NCBI GenBank assembly: GCA_937138625.1
Contig: CAKZPF010000003.1
Span: 310,001 to 374,000 of the forward strand
Source: an uncultured Caulobacteraceae bacterium
Lineage (GTDB): Bacteria > Pseudomonadota > Alphaproteobacteria > Caulobacterales > Caulobacteraceae
Length of the DNA stretch: 64,000 nt
Reading direction: 5' to 3'
Shown here: positions 46,562 to 55,087 of the stretch, piece by piece
Position numbering within the stretch: the first letter of the stretch is position 1
Layout of the letters: the number at the start of each line of letters is the position of its first letter
The notes under the pieces: model-generated
What the model saw: only the letters and a program-made list of their open reading frames with translations
Told to the model about the DNA's origin: nothing
The model's database searches: none
Translations under genes and position numbers: made by a program

Positions 46562-47517
46562 AATCACTGTTTTTATCATGCGTTCTGGGCTTACTGGCCT
46601 CTGCGGCCTATGCGGGTGGTGGGCATGACCATGGCGAGGGGCAATTGAGTGGCCAAAATGCCACGTCGTCTTTTACCCTGGAAGAGACCAGTATCCGTAA
46701 CCTGAAAATTGAAACCGTGGTGGCCGATATCAAACCCGTGCGAGAATCCACACGCATGTTGATGCAAATTAAAATGTTGCCTGAAAAGCAAACCGTGATT
46801 TCCCCACGATTCCAGGGCAAGGTTATCAAAATTCACGTCAAACTTGGTGATCGCATTTCCCGTGGTCAGACCCTTGTTACCCTTCAGCCCATCAGTATTG
46901 GCAACCCACCTGTGAACTTGTCCTCACCTGTCAGCGGCGTGTTATCACAGCAACTGGTGACCGTGGGCAGCGCGTTTGACGCAGGTGATACGCTGATGGA
47001 GGTATCAGATCGCAATACGGTACTGGCAAAAGGCATGACCTACGAGTCTGCAGCCCTAACGGATATTCGTGTCGGGCAAGATGTTACGGTTCGGGTCGAC
47101 AGTCTGAAAGGGCGGATATTTAGCGGCACTGTTCAACGGATTGACCCGGCGATTGATGAAAACCAGCGCACCGTTTCTGTGTTTGCAGTGCTCAATAATC
47201 CGGGCGGTGTTTTGATCCCGCATATGCAGGGGCAGATGGATGTTTTCACGGGCGTGGGTGACCCCATGCTGGCTGTCCCAACCCGGGCTGTGCTGGGTAC
47301 TATGGGCCAGCATTTCGTATATGTGCGTGACGGTAATTACTTCGAGAAACGCAATGTGACCTTGGGGGTATTGCGCGGGGGCCAGCGGGAAATCATCGAC
47401 GGTGTATTTCCAGGCGAAAACGTGGTGGTACAGGGTAACTACCAATTGCAATATGTAACCCCAGCTGGTCAGCCTGCGCATGATGCGGCGGGTGGTGATC
47501 ATGGTCACGCGCATTAA
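46558..47517 (+). CDS. Periplasmic adaptor of metal RND efflux, CzcB type
   Basis: A 319-residue membrane-fusion protein. A signal peptide is followed by a His-rich N-terminus (GGGHDHGEG); the lipoyl-like hairpin is split by a short linker (VISPRFQGKVIKIHVKLGDRISRGQTLVTLQ; LSSPVSGVLSQQLVTVGSAFDAGDTLMEVSD), and the beta-barrel (GQDVTVRVDSLKGRIFSGTVQRIDPAIDENQRTVSVFAVL) follows. The C-terminus is again His-rich (GGDHGHAH). The His clusters suggest direct metal binding. It is shorter than CzcB because it lacks the long C-terminal extension. Confidence 0.93.
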   Translation: MKSLFLSCVLGLLASAAYAGGGHDHGEGQLSGQNATSSFTLEETSIRNLKIETVVADIKPVRESTRMLMQIKMLPEKQTVISPRFQGKVIKIHVKLGDRISRGQTLVTLQPISIGNPPVNLSSPVSGVLSQQLVTVGSAFDAGDTLMEVSDRNTVLAKGMTYESAALTDIRVGQDVTVRVDSLKGRIFSGTVQRIDPAIDENQRTVSVFAVLNNPGGVLIPHMQGQMDVFTGVGDPMLAVPTRAVLGTMGQHFVYVRDGNYFEKRNVTLGVLRGGQREIIDGVFPGENVVVQGNYQLQYVTPAGQPAHDAAGGDHGHAH

Positions 47518-47525
47518 GGTGGGCC

Positions 47526-50500
47526 ATGTTTGATCGCATCATAACCTGGTCACTGCAAAACCGCTTGCTGATATTGGCGCTGACGGTGTTGTTGACCGTC
47601 TATGGGGCCATCACAGCCCAAAAGCTTCCGGTGGATGTGTTTCCTGATCTGAACCGGCCAACCGTCACCATACTGTCTGAGGCCCATGGATTGGCCCCGG
47701 AAGAAGTGGAAACCCTGGTCACCTTACCGATTGAAACAGCGATGAATGGAGCGTCTGGTGTGGCGCGGGTGCGCTCAGCATCCAGCATCGGTTTTTCACT
47801 GGTGTGGGTAGAGTTCGACTGGGATGTAGAGACCTACACCGCACGTCAAATTGTATCCGAGAAATTGCAGCAAATTACGGCCACGCTGCCGGATGATGTA
47901 ACCTCGCAGATGGGGCCGATCACCTCGATTATGGGTGAGATTATGTTGTTGGGACTGACCAGCGACAACCAGGCGGTCAATGCGTTGGAGCTTCGATCAA
48001 TCGCCGACTGGGATGTGCGTCAACGCTTGCTAGCGATCCCTGGCGTCTCACAAATCACGGTGATCGGGGGCGAGCAAAAACAATTCCAAGTATTGGTGAA
48101 CCCTGATCGGCTGCGGACCTATGATGTGTCGTTGGCTGACGTGGAGGATGCTCTTGAAAACGCCAATGTCAATTCCACTGGTGGCTTTTTACTAGACCCA
48201 CACCAAGAGCACCTGATCCGCAATCTGGGACGTATTCAAACACTGGATGACCTTGAACAGTCCGTTATTCCAAAATCGGTTAGTCATGAGGCCCCAGCCC
48301 TGACCCTGGCCCAGGTTGCCGATGTGCAGCTGGGTGGCCCCTTGGCCAAACGGGGGGATGCCAGCATCAGCGGGCAGCCGGGTGTGATTTTATCGATCCA
48401 GAAACAACCTGGCGCAGATACGGTTGAGCTGACGGAAAACATCCAGGCCGAGCTGAACTCGATCCGCCGCACTCTGCCAGAAGGCGTGGTCATTCATGAT
48501 GACCTCTTTCGCCAGAGCCTGTTTATCGACCGTGCGATAGATAATATCATCGAGGCCTTGCGCGATGGCTCAATCCTGGTGGCCATTGTGCTGTTTTTGT
48601 TTTTGCTCAATGGCCGCACAACACTGATTACCCTGACGGCCATTCCCCTGTCGCTATTGATCACGGCGCTGGTGTTCAAATGGCTGGGGATGTCCATCAA
48701 CACCATGACTTTGGGCGGGCTTGCGGTAGCCATTGGCGAGTTGGTTGATGACGCGATTGTTGGCGTGGAGAATGTCTATCGACGTCTCAGGGAAAACCGT
48801 GAAAAGGCCAACCCGCGCCCTGCGATGGAGGTGATCCGCAATGCTACCTCGGAAATTCGGAACTCGATTGTGTTCGCCACGGCGGTGGTGGTGCTGGTGT
48901 TCATTCCGCTGTTTGCTATGTCGGGGATCGAGGGACGGATCTTCACACCACTGGGCATTGCCTACATTGTCTCAATCATTGCCTCGTTGTTGGTGTCGCT
49001 GACGGTCACGCCTGTTCTGGCCTATTACCTTCTGCCACGTATGAAGCATTTGAAGGCTGAAAAGGATGGTTGGCTGGTGCGGCACCTCAAAGATATCGAG
49101 GTGCGCGTGTTGCGCTTTTCCTTGCCACACACAGGTGTGATCTTGGGCGTGGTCAGTGCAATTTTTATCGCTGCCATCGCCACCTTGCCTTTTTTGGGAA
49201 AAGAGTTCCTTCCAGAATTTAACGAGGGCAGCGTGACCATCAGCATGGTGACGGCCCCGGGCACGTCGCTTGAGGAGTCAAACCGCCTGGGCAAAATCGC
49301 CGAAGGGTTGCTGCTGGAAATCCCTGAGGTCAGCAAAACCGGTAGGCGCACGGGGCGCGGTGAGCTGGATGAACATGCCATGGGTGTCAATGCGTCCGAG
49401 ATCGAGGTGGAATTGCACGATAAAGGCCGCAGTCGCGAAGCAATCTTGCACGAGATGCGGGAAAAAATGGCAACCCTGCCTGGTGCTGTGATCAACATTG
49501 GCCAGCCCATTTCCCACCGCATTGATCACATGATTTCAGGCGTTCGGGCACAGATCGCCGTCAAGGTGTTTGGGGATGATCTTGGAACCCTGCGCATCAA
49601 GGCAGAAGAGATTCAAGCCGTTATGAACAGCATCCCCGGCGTGGTCGATTTGCAAGTTGAAAAGCAGGTGATGATCCCGCAGCTGCATGTGCGCCTGAAC
49701 CGAGAGCGCGCACAACAATATGGCGTGATGGTTGGTGAGGCTGCGGAACATGCCGAGCTCGCCTTGCAAGGGCGTAAAGTCACGGAAATTATCGATGGGC
49801 GGCGCATCCATGATGTGGTCATGCGCTTTTCTGATGAAGCGCGTGTTGATGCGGCGGCTATTGGTCAGATCCCTGTCAATACATTGCGCGGCAGCCTGGT
49901 GCCACTGGGAACGGTTGCGGATCTTGAAGAAGCCAAGGGTCCCAACATCATCAACCGCGAAAATGTCAGCCGCCGTATCATCATTCAGGCCAATGTGGCC
50001 GAACGTGATTTGGTCAGTGTGGTCGAAGACATTCAGGCCAAAGTGCAAGATCAAGTCAAACTACCAAACGGTTATTTCGTTACCTATGGCGGGCAGTTTG
50101 AATCACAGCAATCGGCTGCCCAGGCTATCCTGCTTTTAAGCTTGATCTCGCTCGTGGGTATGTTTTTGGTGATCTACAGCCACTTCCGCAGCGTCAATCT
50201 GACCCTACAGATTATGTTGGCTATACCCTTGGCGTTGATTGGTGCGGTTGCAGGCGTATGGTTGTCTGGTGGTGTGTTTTCAATTGCCACCATGGTTGGC
50301 TTTATTACCCTTACTGGTATTGCTGCGCGGAATGGAATCTTGATGATTTCCCATTATCTGCACCTGATGCAATACGAAGGCGAGCAGTTTGATTTGAACA
50401 TGCTGATGCGGGGTACGCAAGAACGCCTGGTGCCTGTGTTGATGACCGCGCTTACGGCCATGTTGGCCCTCACCCCACTAATATTGGCAGGTGGCGAGCC

Positions 50501-50651
50501 GGGGAAAGAGCTGTTACACCCAGTAGCAGTGGTGATCTTCTCTGGCCTGTTTTCCAGCACATTGCTGAATTTGGTTGTCACACCGCTGATTTTCTGGCGA
50601 TTTAGCCGCAACACCATCCATGGCTTACTGCCAGGAGCTGTAAACGATTAA
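47526..50651 (+). CDS. Heavy-metal RND efflux pump, CzcA family
   Basis: A 1041-residue proton-driven inner-membrane pump with the usual duplicated layout of twelve helices and two large periplasmic loops. The N-terminus (VFPDLNRPTVTILSEAHGLAPEEVETLVTLPIETAMNGASGVARVRS) is typical of HME-RND proteins. The TM4 proton-relay/selectivity motif is AIGELVDDAIVGVENVYRRL (residues about 402-421) rather than the DFGxxVDGAVVxVEN of CzcA/CnrA or the AIGAMVDAAIVMIEN of CusA; as I recall it fits the less-studied HME5 group. Metal specificity is therefore open; nickel, cobalt, zinc or copper are possible. Confidence 0.94.
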   Translation: MFDRIITWSLQNRLLILALTVLLTVYGAITAQKLPVDVFPDLNRPTVTILSEAHGLAPEEVETLVTLPIETAMNGASGVARVRSASSIGFSLVWVEFDWDVETYTARQIVSEKLQQITATLPDDVTSQMGPITSIMGEIMLLGLTSDNQAVNALELRSIADWDVRQRLLAIPGVSQITVIGGEQKQFQVLVNPDRLRTYDVSLADVEDALENANVNSTGGFLLDPHQEHLIRNLGRIQTLDDLEQSVIPKSVSHEAPALTLAQVADVQLGGPLAKRGDASISGQPGVILSIQKQPGADTVELTENIQAELNSIRRTLPEGVVIHDDLFRQSLFIDRAIDNIIEALRDGSILVAIVLFLFLLNGRTTLITLTAIPLSLLITALVFKWLGMSINTMTLGGLAVAIGELVDDAIVGVENVYRRLRENREKANPRPAMEVIRNATSEIRNSIVFATAVVVLVFIPLFAMSGIEGRIFTPLGIAYIVSIIASLLVSLTVTPVLAYYLLPRMKHLKAEKDGWLVRHLKDIEVRVLRFSLPHTGVILGVVSAIFIAAIATLPFLGKEFLPEFNEGSVTISMVTAPGTSLEESNRLGKIAEGLLLEIPEVSKTGRRTGRGELDEHAMGVNASEIEVELHDKGRSREAILHEMREKMATLPGAVINIGQPISHRIDHMISGVRAQIAVKVFGDDLGTLRIKAEEIQAVMNSIPGVVDLQVEKQVMIPQLHVRLNRERAQQYGVMVGEAAEHAELALQGRKVTEIIDGRRIHDVVMRFSDEARVDAAAIGQIPVNTLRGSLVPLGTVADLEEAKGPNIINRENVSRRIIIQANVAERDLVSVVEDIQAKVQDQVKLPNGYFVTYGGQFESQQSAAQAILLLSLISLVGMFLVIYSHFRSVNLTLQIMLAIPLALIGAVAGVWLSGGVFSIATMVGFITLTGIAARNGILMISHYLHLMQYEGEQFDLNMLMRGTQERLVPVLMTALTAMLALTPLILAGGEPGKELLHPVAVVIFSGLFSSTLLNLVVTPLIFWRFSRNTIHGLLPGAVND

Positions 50652-50672
50652 ATGCGAAACAGGAGATTGAAT

Positions 50673-51284
50673 ATGAAACTGAGCCCTTATTTATCCGCAT
50701 CCTTGCTGGGTGGTTTGTTGGCGTTTAACCTGGTGGCCTGTGATAAACACGACGACGGGACTGATCATCATGCGGCAGATGAAGCGCATGAGCATGGCGC
50801 GGATACACATGACCATCACGATGCAGCGCCAGCGCACAAGGATCACGAGGGCGAGGGCGAGCACGAAGATGACCATGGCCATCAGCATGCAGACGAAGCG
50901 GAAAGTCACGCCCATGACCATCATACGCCAACCACGCCTGAGTTCGAGCATAAGGATTATGGCTCAACCGCCAAAGCCTGGGATACCTTAACGGCGTCTG
51001 TAAATGCGGCAGAAACAGCCGTAGGCGAGAATAAGTTTGATGCTATTCACGCTATCTATCCAGATATGGCCGCATCAGCGCATTACCTTTTGGATAACAG
51101 CAAGCTTGATGACGAGGCCAAGCAAGTGCGCCTGAAAGCTGCCTTGGCGCAGCTAACCAAGGCGATTGAAGCTTTCCATGAATATACGCATTCCGGTGAT
51201 GACTATGCCACCGAGGCCAACCGCGAACTTAAGAAAATCAAAGGCGCCCTAAAACAGATTGAGGTATATCAATTTTCAGGATGA
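50673..51284 (+). CDS. Histidine-rich lipoprotein of the metal-efflux cassette
   Basis: A 203-residue lipoprotein (lipobox NLVAC) whose residues about 25-90 consist mostly of His, Asp and Glu in HDH/HEH-type clusters, a flexible metal-binding region. The C-terminal half (YGSTAKAWDTLTASVNAAETAVGENKFDAIHAIYPDMAASAHYL) is helical, ending in KGALKQIEVYQFSG, and resembles the helical part of small periplasmic metal chaperones. An AGGAGA site precedes the ATG. Probably collects metal for the pump. It is the last cassette gene, followed by a terminator. Confidence 0.85.
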   Translation: MKLSPYLSASLLGGLLAFNLVACDKHDDGTDHHAADEAHEHGADTHDHHDAAPAHKDHEGEGEHEDDHGHQHADEAESHAHDHHTPTTPEFEHKDYGSTAKAWDTLTASVNAAETAVGENKFDAIHAIYPDMAASAHYLLDNSKLDDEAKQVRLKAALAQLTKAIEAFHEYTHSGDDYATEANRELKKIKGALKQIEVYQFSG

Positions 51285-51316
51285 CGCAGGCGCTTATAAG
51301 TATAGCAAAAGGTCAG

Positions 51317-51342
51317 AGGGAGGGTCTCAACCTGCCCTTTTT
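51317..51342 (+). terminator. Terminator of the efflux operon
   Basis: AGGGAGGGT and ACCTGCCCT form an imperfect stem with a 4-nt loop, followed by TTTTT. It lies 33 bp after the His-rich lipoprotein gene. Confidence 0.7.
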
Positions 51343-51461
51343 CCTCTTTGAACCCATTTTCTACCCAAAAGCTGTTCCAATTTCTCTTGCACTCTCTGCT
51401 ATCCACTCATAAGATAACTATAATATCAATAACTTATGCGGTGCGCTGCTATGGTCTTCCC

Positions 51462-51480
51462 ATCCCTCTCTCTCCGCCAC
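51462..51480 (+). other. attR core of the island
   Basis: A 19-bp exact copy of the tRNA-Ser 3' end (atccctctctctccgccac). Directly behind it is an intrinsic terminator of the kind expected after a tRNA, so this repeat is best read as the right junction, with the original tRNA downstream sequence continuing after it. Confidence 0.8.
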
Positions 51481-51488
51481 ATAAAAAC

Positions 51489-51511
51489 GCCCCCTTCATG
51501 GGGGCTTTTTT
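51489..51511 (+). terminator. Displaced native terminator of tRNA-Ser
   Basis: GCCCCC, a 5-nt loop, GGGGGC and six T residues, starting 9 bp after the attR repeat. No gene directly precedes it here; its place relative to the repeat matches a tRNA terminator, and tRNA-Ser at 38505 now lacks one. Confidence 0.75.
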
Positions 51512-51637
51512 GTGGCCGTGGGGTTCGAACCCGAGAGTAGGGTTCGACCACAAGCCATTCCGCATTGCGGCGCGCGCGTGCCCGCGCCGCTGAATTCAAA
51601 AATATATGGCGCAGAGGAGGTGGAGCGAAGCGACGCC

Positions 51638-51657
51638 AATCCCTCTCTCTCCGCCAC
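51638..51657 (+). other. Third copy of the tRNA-Ser 3' end
   Basis: The 20-bp sequence aatccctctctctccgccac again, identical to 38579-38598. It encloses, with attR, a 177-bp segment including the terminator. It may be a scar of an earlier integration or a second usable attachment site. Confidence 0.75.
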
Positions 51658-51902
51658 CACTGCTAAACTCCCGAAGGGAGTTAAGTGGGGGTGGAAGAGA
51701 ATGGTGGACGAACCCTTTTCGACAACAAGCAGCTTTGCTGCGCCGTTGAGGCGAGCCCCGCGAGCCCATCCCTGTCTGACACCCCAAACACCCCACCCCC
51801 ATGTGGCCCCGAGATTGCACGCTCGGCTTAAGAAGAAATCCACTTGTTTTTGCTAGGGTTCAGGAAACCTGTGGGCTGCGGCCTACACAGAAAAAACAAC
51901 AT

Positions 51903-53627
51903 ATGGGGTATGGGGTCGTGTCAGGACCATCACGAGACAATCCACTGCGCGTGCCGCGCACAGGGCTGGGCGAACAGCCAAACACCGCCGCCGCGCCTGA
52001 TCCGAACACCGAAGATTTGGACGCGGAATTCTTTGATCCGCCCAGGGGTTATAAGACCAAACCCGAAAACGAAGCGGCCCCAGACCCTGCGCCCGACCCT
52101 GCGCCACGCCAACGCCGCGCCGAGGATCAGCATCCGGCCAACGACGCGGATGATCTGACCTCGGACCTGGCCGCGCCCGCGAAACCCGAACGCCGAGCCA
52201 ATCCGTTGCATGTGCCCATGCGCAAGGGCCGTGTAGCCCTGGCGACGGCGGCCAATATCTTTTTGTTCCTTGATGCGTTGATGATCGCCACCATCGCGAT
52301 GTGGAGCTTTTCGGCACACAACCCGGTGCCCATTTTGGGCGCGCCGTTGATGTCGCTGTTGCCCTATATCAGTGCGGCGGTCCTGACGAGTTGGGCGCTG
52401 TGGACCATGGGGGTCTATAGCTTTTCGCCCTATGAAACCATTCTGAAACGCCACATCAAGGTCACCATTGGCTTTATGCTGGCGGGCGCCTTGTCGGCGT
52501 TGGCGGTGGTGCCCTTTGTCGGCTGGGCGCATTTCCAACGCACCATCGGCGTCTTCATCTTCCCGACCTATATATCGCTTGCGGCCGTGCATGCGGGCTA
52601 TTGGGCTTTGGTGGTGCGGTGGGCTGAGCGAGGGGCACTGGCGCGCAATGTGGTCATTGTTGGTGCCACTGAAAACGCCAAGCGCTTGATTCACATGAAC
52701 CGGCAGACCCAAGAGCTGAACATCATTGGTATTTTTGATGATCGCCTGGGCCGCGCCCCCAACGATATTCATGGTGTGCCCGTTCTGGGCACCACCGAAG
52801 ATCTGCTGACCTGGCGGCAACTGCCCCAGATTGACCAAGTGATCGTCACCGTGACCTCGCGGGCCCAAGGGCGCGTGCGCGAGCTGATTGGCCGCTTGCG
52901 GGTGATGCCCAACCCGGTGACCCTGTTTTTGGATCTTGATGACATCGTGCTCGATCCCTCGCGTTTGGTGGCGGTGGCGCGCTCGCCCTTGGCCTATGTT
53001 TCCGGGCAGCCCGATGATGACCGCCGGGCGGTGTTGAAACGGGTGCAGGATCTGGTGATTGGGACTGTGGCCTTGGTTGTGTTTGCGCCGGTGATGCTGG
53101 CGACCGCCATCGCCATTCGGCTGGAAAGCCCTGGTCCCGTGCTGTTCCGGCAAAAGCGCCACGGCTTTAACAACGAGATCATTACGGTCTACAAGTTCCG
53201 CTCGATGCGCCACGAGGCCGCCGACGCCAAGGGGGCCAAACAGGTCGCCAAGGATGATGACCGCGTCACCAAGGGGGGCCGGATCATCCGCAAGACCTCG
53301 ATCGACGAGCTGCCCCAAATCATCAATGTGCTGAAAGGCGAGATGTCATTGGTCGGCCCGCGGCCCCATGCCATCGGCATGAAAGCCAGCGAAACCGAGG
53401 TGCACAAACTGGTCTCTGAATACGCACACCGTCACCGCGTCAAACCCGGCATCACCGGCTGGGCCCAGATCAATGGCTCGCGCGGGGCATGCACCACGGC
53501 GGCCGACATCAAACGGCGTGTAGAACTGGACGTTGAATACATCAACCGCGCCAGCACTTGGTTTGACCTGTTGATCATGATCAAAACCTTGCCCGCCTTT
53601 TTGGGCGACAGCGAAACGGTGCGATAG
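51903..53627 (+). CDS. Polyprenyl-phosphate sugar phosphotransferase (WcaJ/WbaP type)
   Basis: Starts exopolysaccharide repeat-unit synthesis by transferring a sugar-1-phosphate to undecaprenyl phosphate. After about 95 disordered residues rich in Pro, Asp and Ala come four membrane helices, a nucleotide-binding-like domain (NVVIVGATENAKRLIHMNRQ), a fifth helix and the bacterial sugar transferase domain (RLESPGPVLFRQKRHGFNNEIITVYKFRSMRHEA; RRTSIDELPQ-like RKTSIDELPQIINVLKGEMSLVGPRPHAI; PGITGWAQINGSRG). The ATG of MGYGVVSGPS is chosen; a longer frame reaches 51801. First gene of the EPS cluster. Confidence 0.92.
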   Translation: MGYGVVSGPSRDNPLRVPRTGLGEQPNTAAAPDPNTEDLDAEFFDPPRGYKTKPENEAAPDPAPDPAPRQRRAEDQHPANDADDLTSDLAAPAKPERRANPLHVPMRKGRVALATAANIFLFLDALMIATIAMWSFSAHNPVPILGAPLMSLLPYISAAVLTSWALWTMGVYSFSPYETILKRHIKVTIGFMLAGALSALAVVPFVGWAHFQRTIGVFIFPTYISLAAVHAGYWALVVRWAERGALARNVVIVGATENAKRLIHMNRQTQELNIIGIFDDRLGRAPNDIHGVPVLGTTEDLLTWRQLPQIDQVIVTVTSRAQGRVRELIGRLRVMPNPVTLFLDLDDIVLDPSRLVAVARSPLAYVSGQPDDDRRAVLKRVQDLVIGTVALVVFAPVMLATAIAIRLESPGPVLFRQKRHGFNNEIITVYKFRSMRHEAADAKGAKQVAKDDDRVTKGGRIIRKTSIDELPQIINVLKGEMSLVGPRPHAIGMKASETEVHKLVSEYAHRHRVKPGITGWAQINGSRGACTTAADIKRRVELDVEYINRASTWFDLLIMIKTLPAFLGDSETVR

Positions 53628-53632
53628 CCGGT

Positions 53633-55087
53633 ATGGCGCTGAAGAAAAACATTTGGCGCACCCTGCCCGTCAATGTCTCGCAAGCCATGACGGGCTTTTT
53701 GTCGATTATCGCCTTTACCCATATCCTCAGCCCCGCAGAATATGGCCAGTTCGCCATCGCCCAGGCGGTGATGATGATCAGCTATGTTTTGGTGTTCAAA
53801 TGGCTGGACGCCACCTGTACGCGCTATCACGTGCGCATGGACCAAAAGGGTGAATTGGGCCCCCACTTCGCCACTGTGTATGGCAGCTATTTTGTGCTGG
53901 CGGCTGTGTTTTTGGGGCTGTCGTTTGTGATCATTCGCGCCCTGCCCTTTGATCCCGTGTTTCAATTGGTGCTGCATGTGGCGGCGGTGGCGGGCACCGT
54001 GCGCGGCGGCATCATGATTGGCATCGAAAGCCATTTGGCGGCCGCCCATTATGGCCGCTATACGGTCATCGAAGGGGCCAATGTTTGGCTGGGGCTCGTG
54101 GCGGGCGTCAGCTTTGCGCTGTTGGGCCTTGGTGGGGCCGCACCGATTTTGGGCTTGGCCACGGGCGCCTTGATCATGTTCGGCTTTGACCTGCCACGGA
54201 TGCTGGGCATCGCCAAGGGCGGGCGGTTTCAGTGGGATCGCTTCAAGCGGTATGCCCATTACGGCGTGCCGCTGGCATGGGCCATGGTGTTGACCTTGCT
54301 GTTAACCTCGATTGATCGGTTTTTTCTGGCGGCCTATTTCGGTGACAGCACCTTGGGGCCCTATGCGGCGGGGTATAACCTTTCGCAACGCCTGATGGAG
54401 CTTGTGTTCCTGGCCGTGTGGTTGGGGGGCTATCCCACCGCCGTGCGCGCCCTGGAACAAGACGGCATGGAGGCCGCCCGCACCGTACTGCGTGACTTTG
54501 CCGAGGTTTTGATCCTGGTGGCCACGCCCGCGGCGGCGGGCCTTGCGCTTGTGGCCTACCCCTTGGCGGTGGCCATGACCGGCGCAACCTTTGAAGTGGC
54601 CGCCAGCCAGATCATTCCCTTTGCGGCGCTCGCGGCGTGGCTGGCGGGGTGGCTGAACTATTATTTCAACATGGCCTTTGCCATCAGCCAAAACACGCGG
54701 GTGCTGACCTTGGTGAACTTGGCTGCCGTCCTCAGCAATGTGGCGTTGAACGCCCTGCTGACGCCGCGCTATGGCCCCATGGGGGCTTTGGCCTCGGCGG
54801 TGGGGGCTTTGCTGGTGGGGTTGGGCCTGTCGATATGGTTCGGTCGTAAAGAACTTGCCATGCCCTTGCCCCTTGTGGATATGGCCAAATCCTTGGCTGG
54901 CTGTGCGGTGATGGCCGTCGGCGTCAGCTTGGTGCCCATGGATCTGGGGTGGGTCAGTTTGATGGGCGGCGCCCTGGTGGGCGCGGGGCTTTACGGAGCC
55001 AGCGCCGTGGTGCTGAACACTGCCAAGATCCGCACCGCTGGGCCCCATTTGGTCCGACTGTTCAAAGGCAAGGGAGGGACACCATGA
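53633..55087 (+). CDS. Polysaccharide flippase (Wzx/MATE-like, oligosaccharide translocase)
   Basis: A 484-residue membrane protein with about twelve to fourteen helices. The N-terminus (NIWRTLPVNVSQAMTGFLSIIAFTHILSPAEYGQFAIAQAVMMI) is characteristic of the polysaccharide biosynthesis protein family that flips lipid-linked repeat units across the inner membrane. SIDRFFLAAYFGDSTLGPYAAGYNLSQRLMELVFL marks the second half. It begins 5 bp after the phosphotransferase gene and its stop overlaps the GT2 gene (ATGA). Confidence 0.92.
   Translation: MALKKNIWRTLPVNVSQAMTGFLSIIAFTHILSPAEYGQFAIAQAVMMISYVLVFKWLDATCTRYHVRMDQKGELGPHFATVYGSYFVLAAVFLGLSFVIIRALPFDPVFQLVLHVAAVAGTVRGGIMIGIESHLAAAHYGRYTVIEGANVWLGLVAGVSFALLGLGGAAPILGLATGALIMFGFDLPRMLGIAKGGRFQWDRFKRYAHYGVPLAWAMVLTLLLTSIDRFFLAAYFGDSTLGPYAAGYNLSQRLMELVFLAVWLGGYPTAVRALEQDGMEAARTVLRDFAEVLILVATPAAAGLALVAYPLAVAMTGATFEVAASQIIPFAALAAWLAGWLNYYFNMAFAISQNTRVLTLVNLAAVLSNVALNALLTPRYGPMGALASAVGALLVGLGLSIWFGRKELAMPLPLVDMAKSLAGCAVMAVGVSLVPMDLGWVSLMGGALVGAGLYGASAVVLNTAKIRTAGPHLVRLFKGKGGTP

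Larger units (their letters stand above)
38579..51480. mobile_element. Integrated genomic island in tRNA-Ser with metal-efflux cargo
   Basis: About 12.9 kb bounded by direct repeats of the tRNA-Ser 3' end. The integrase gene is immediately inside the left end, which is the classical arrangement for tRNA-targeting elements. Content: integrase, XRE regulator, lipoprotein, membrane/coiled-coil protein, winged-helix protein, small ORF, RarA-C-like protein, then a CsoR-family regulator with a CzcCBA-type pump and a His-rich lipoprotein. No conjugation genes, relaxase or phage structural genes are seen, so it is non-self-transmissible or mobilised in trans. The first half looks AT-richer than the surrounding chromosome. 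Confidence 0.82.

Noticed and set aside
51348-51593. Short plus-strand ORF across attR
   Set aside because: It runs through the terminator and the repeat; no protein features.
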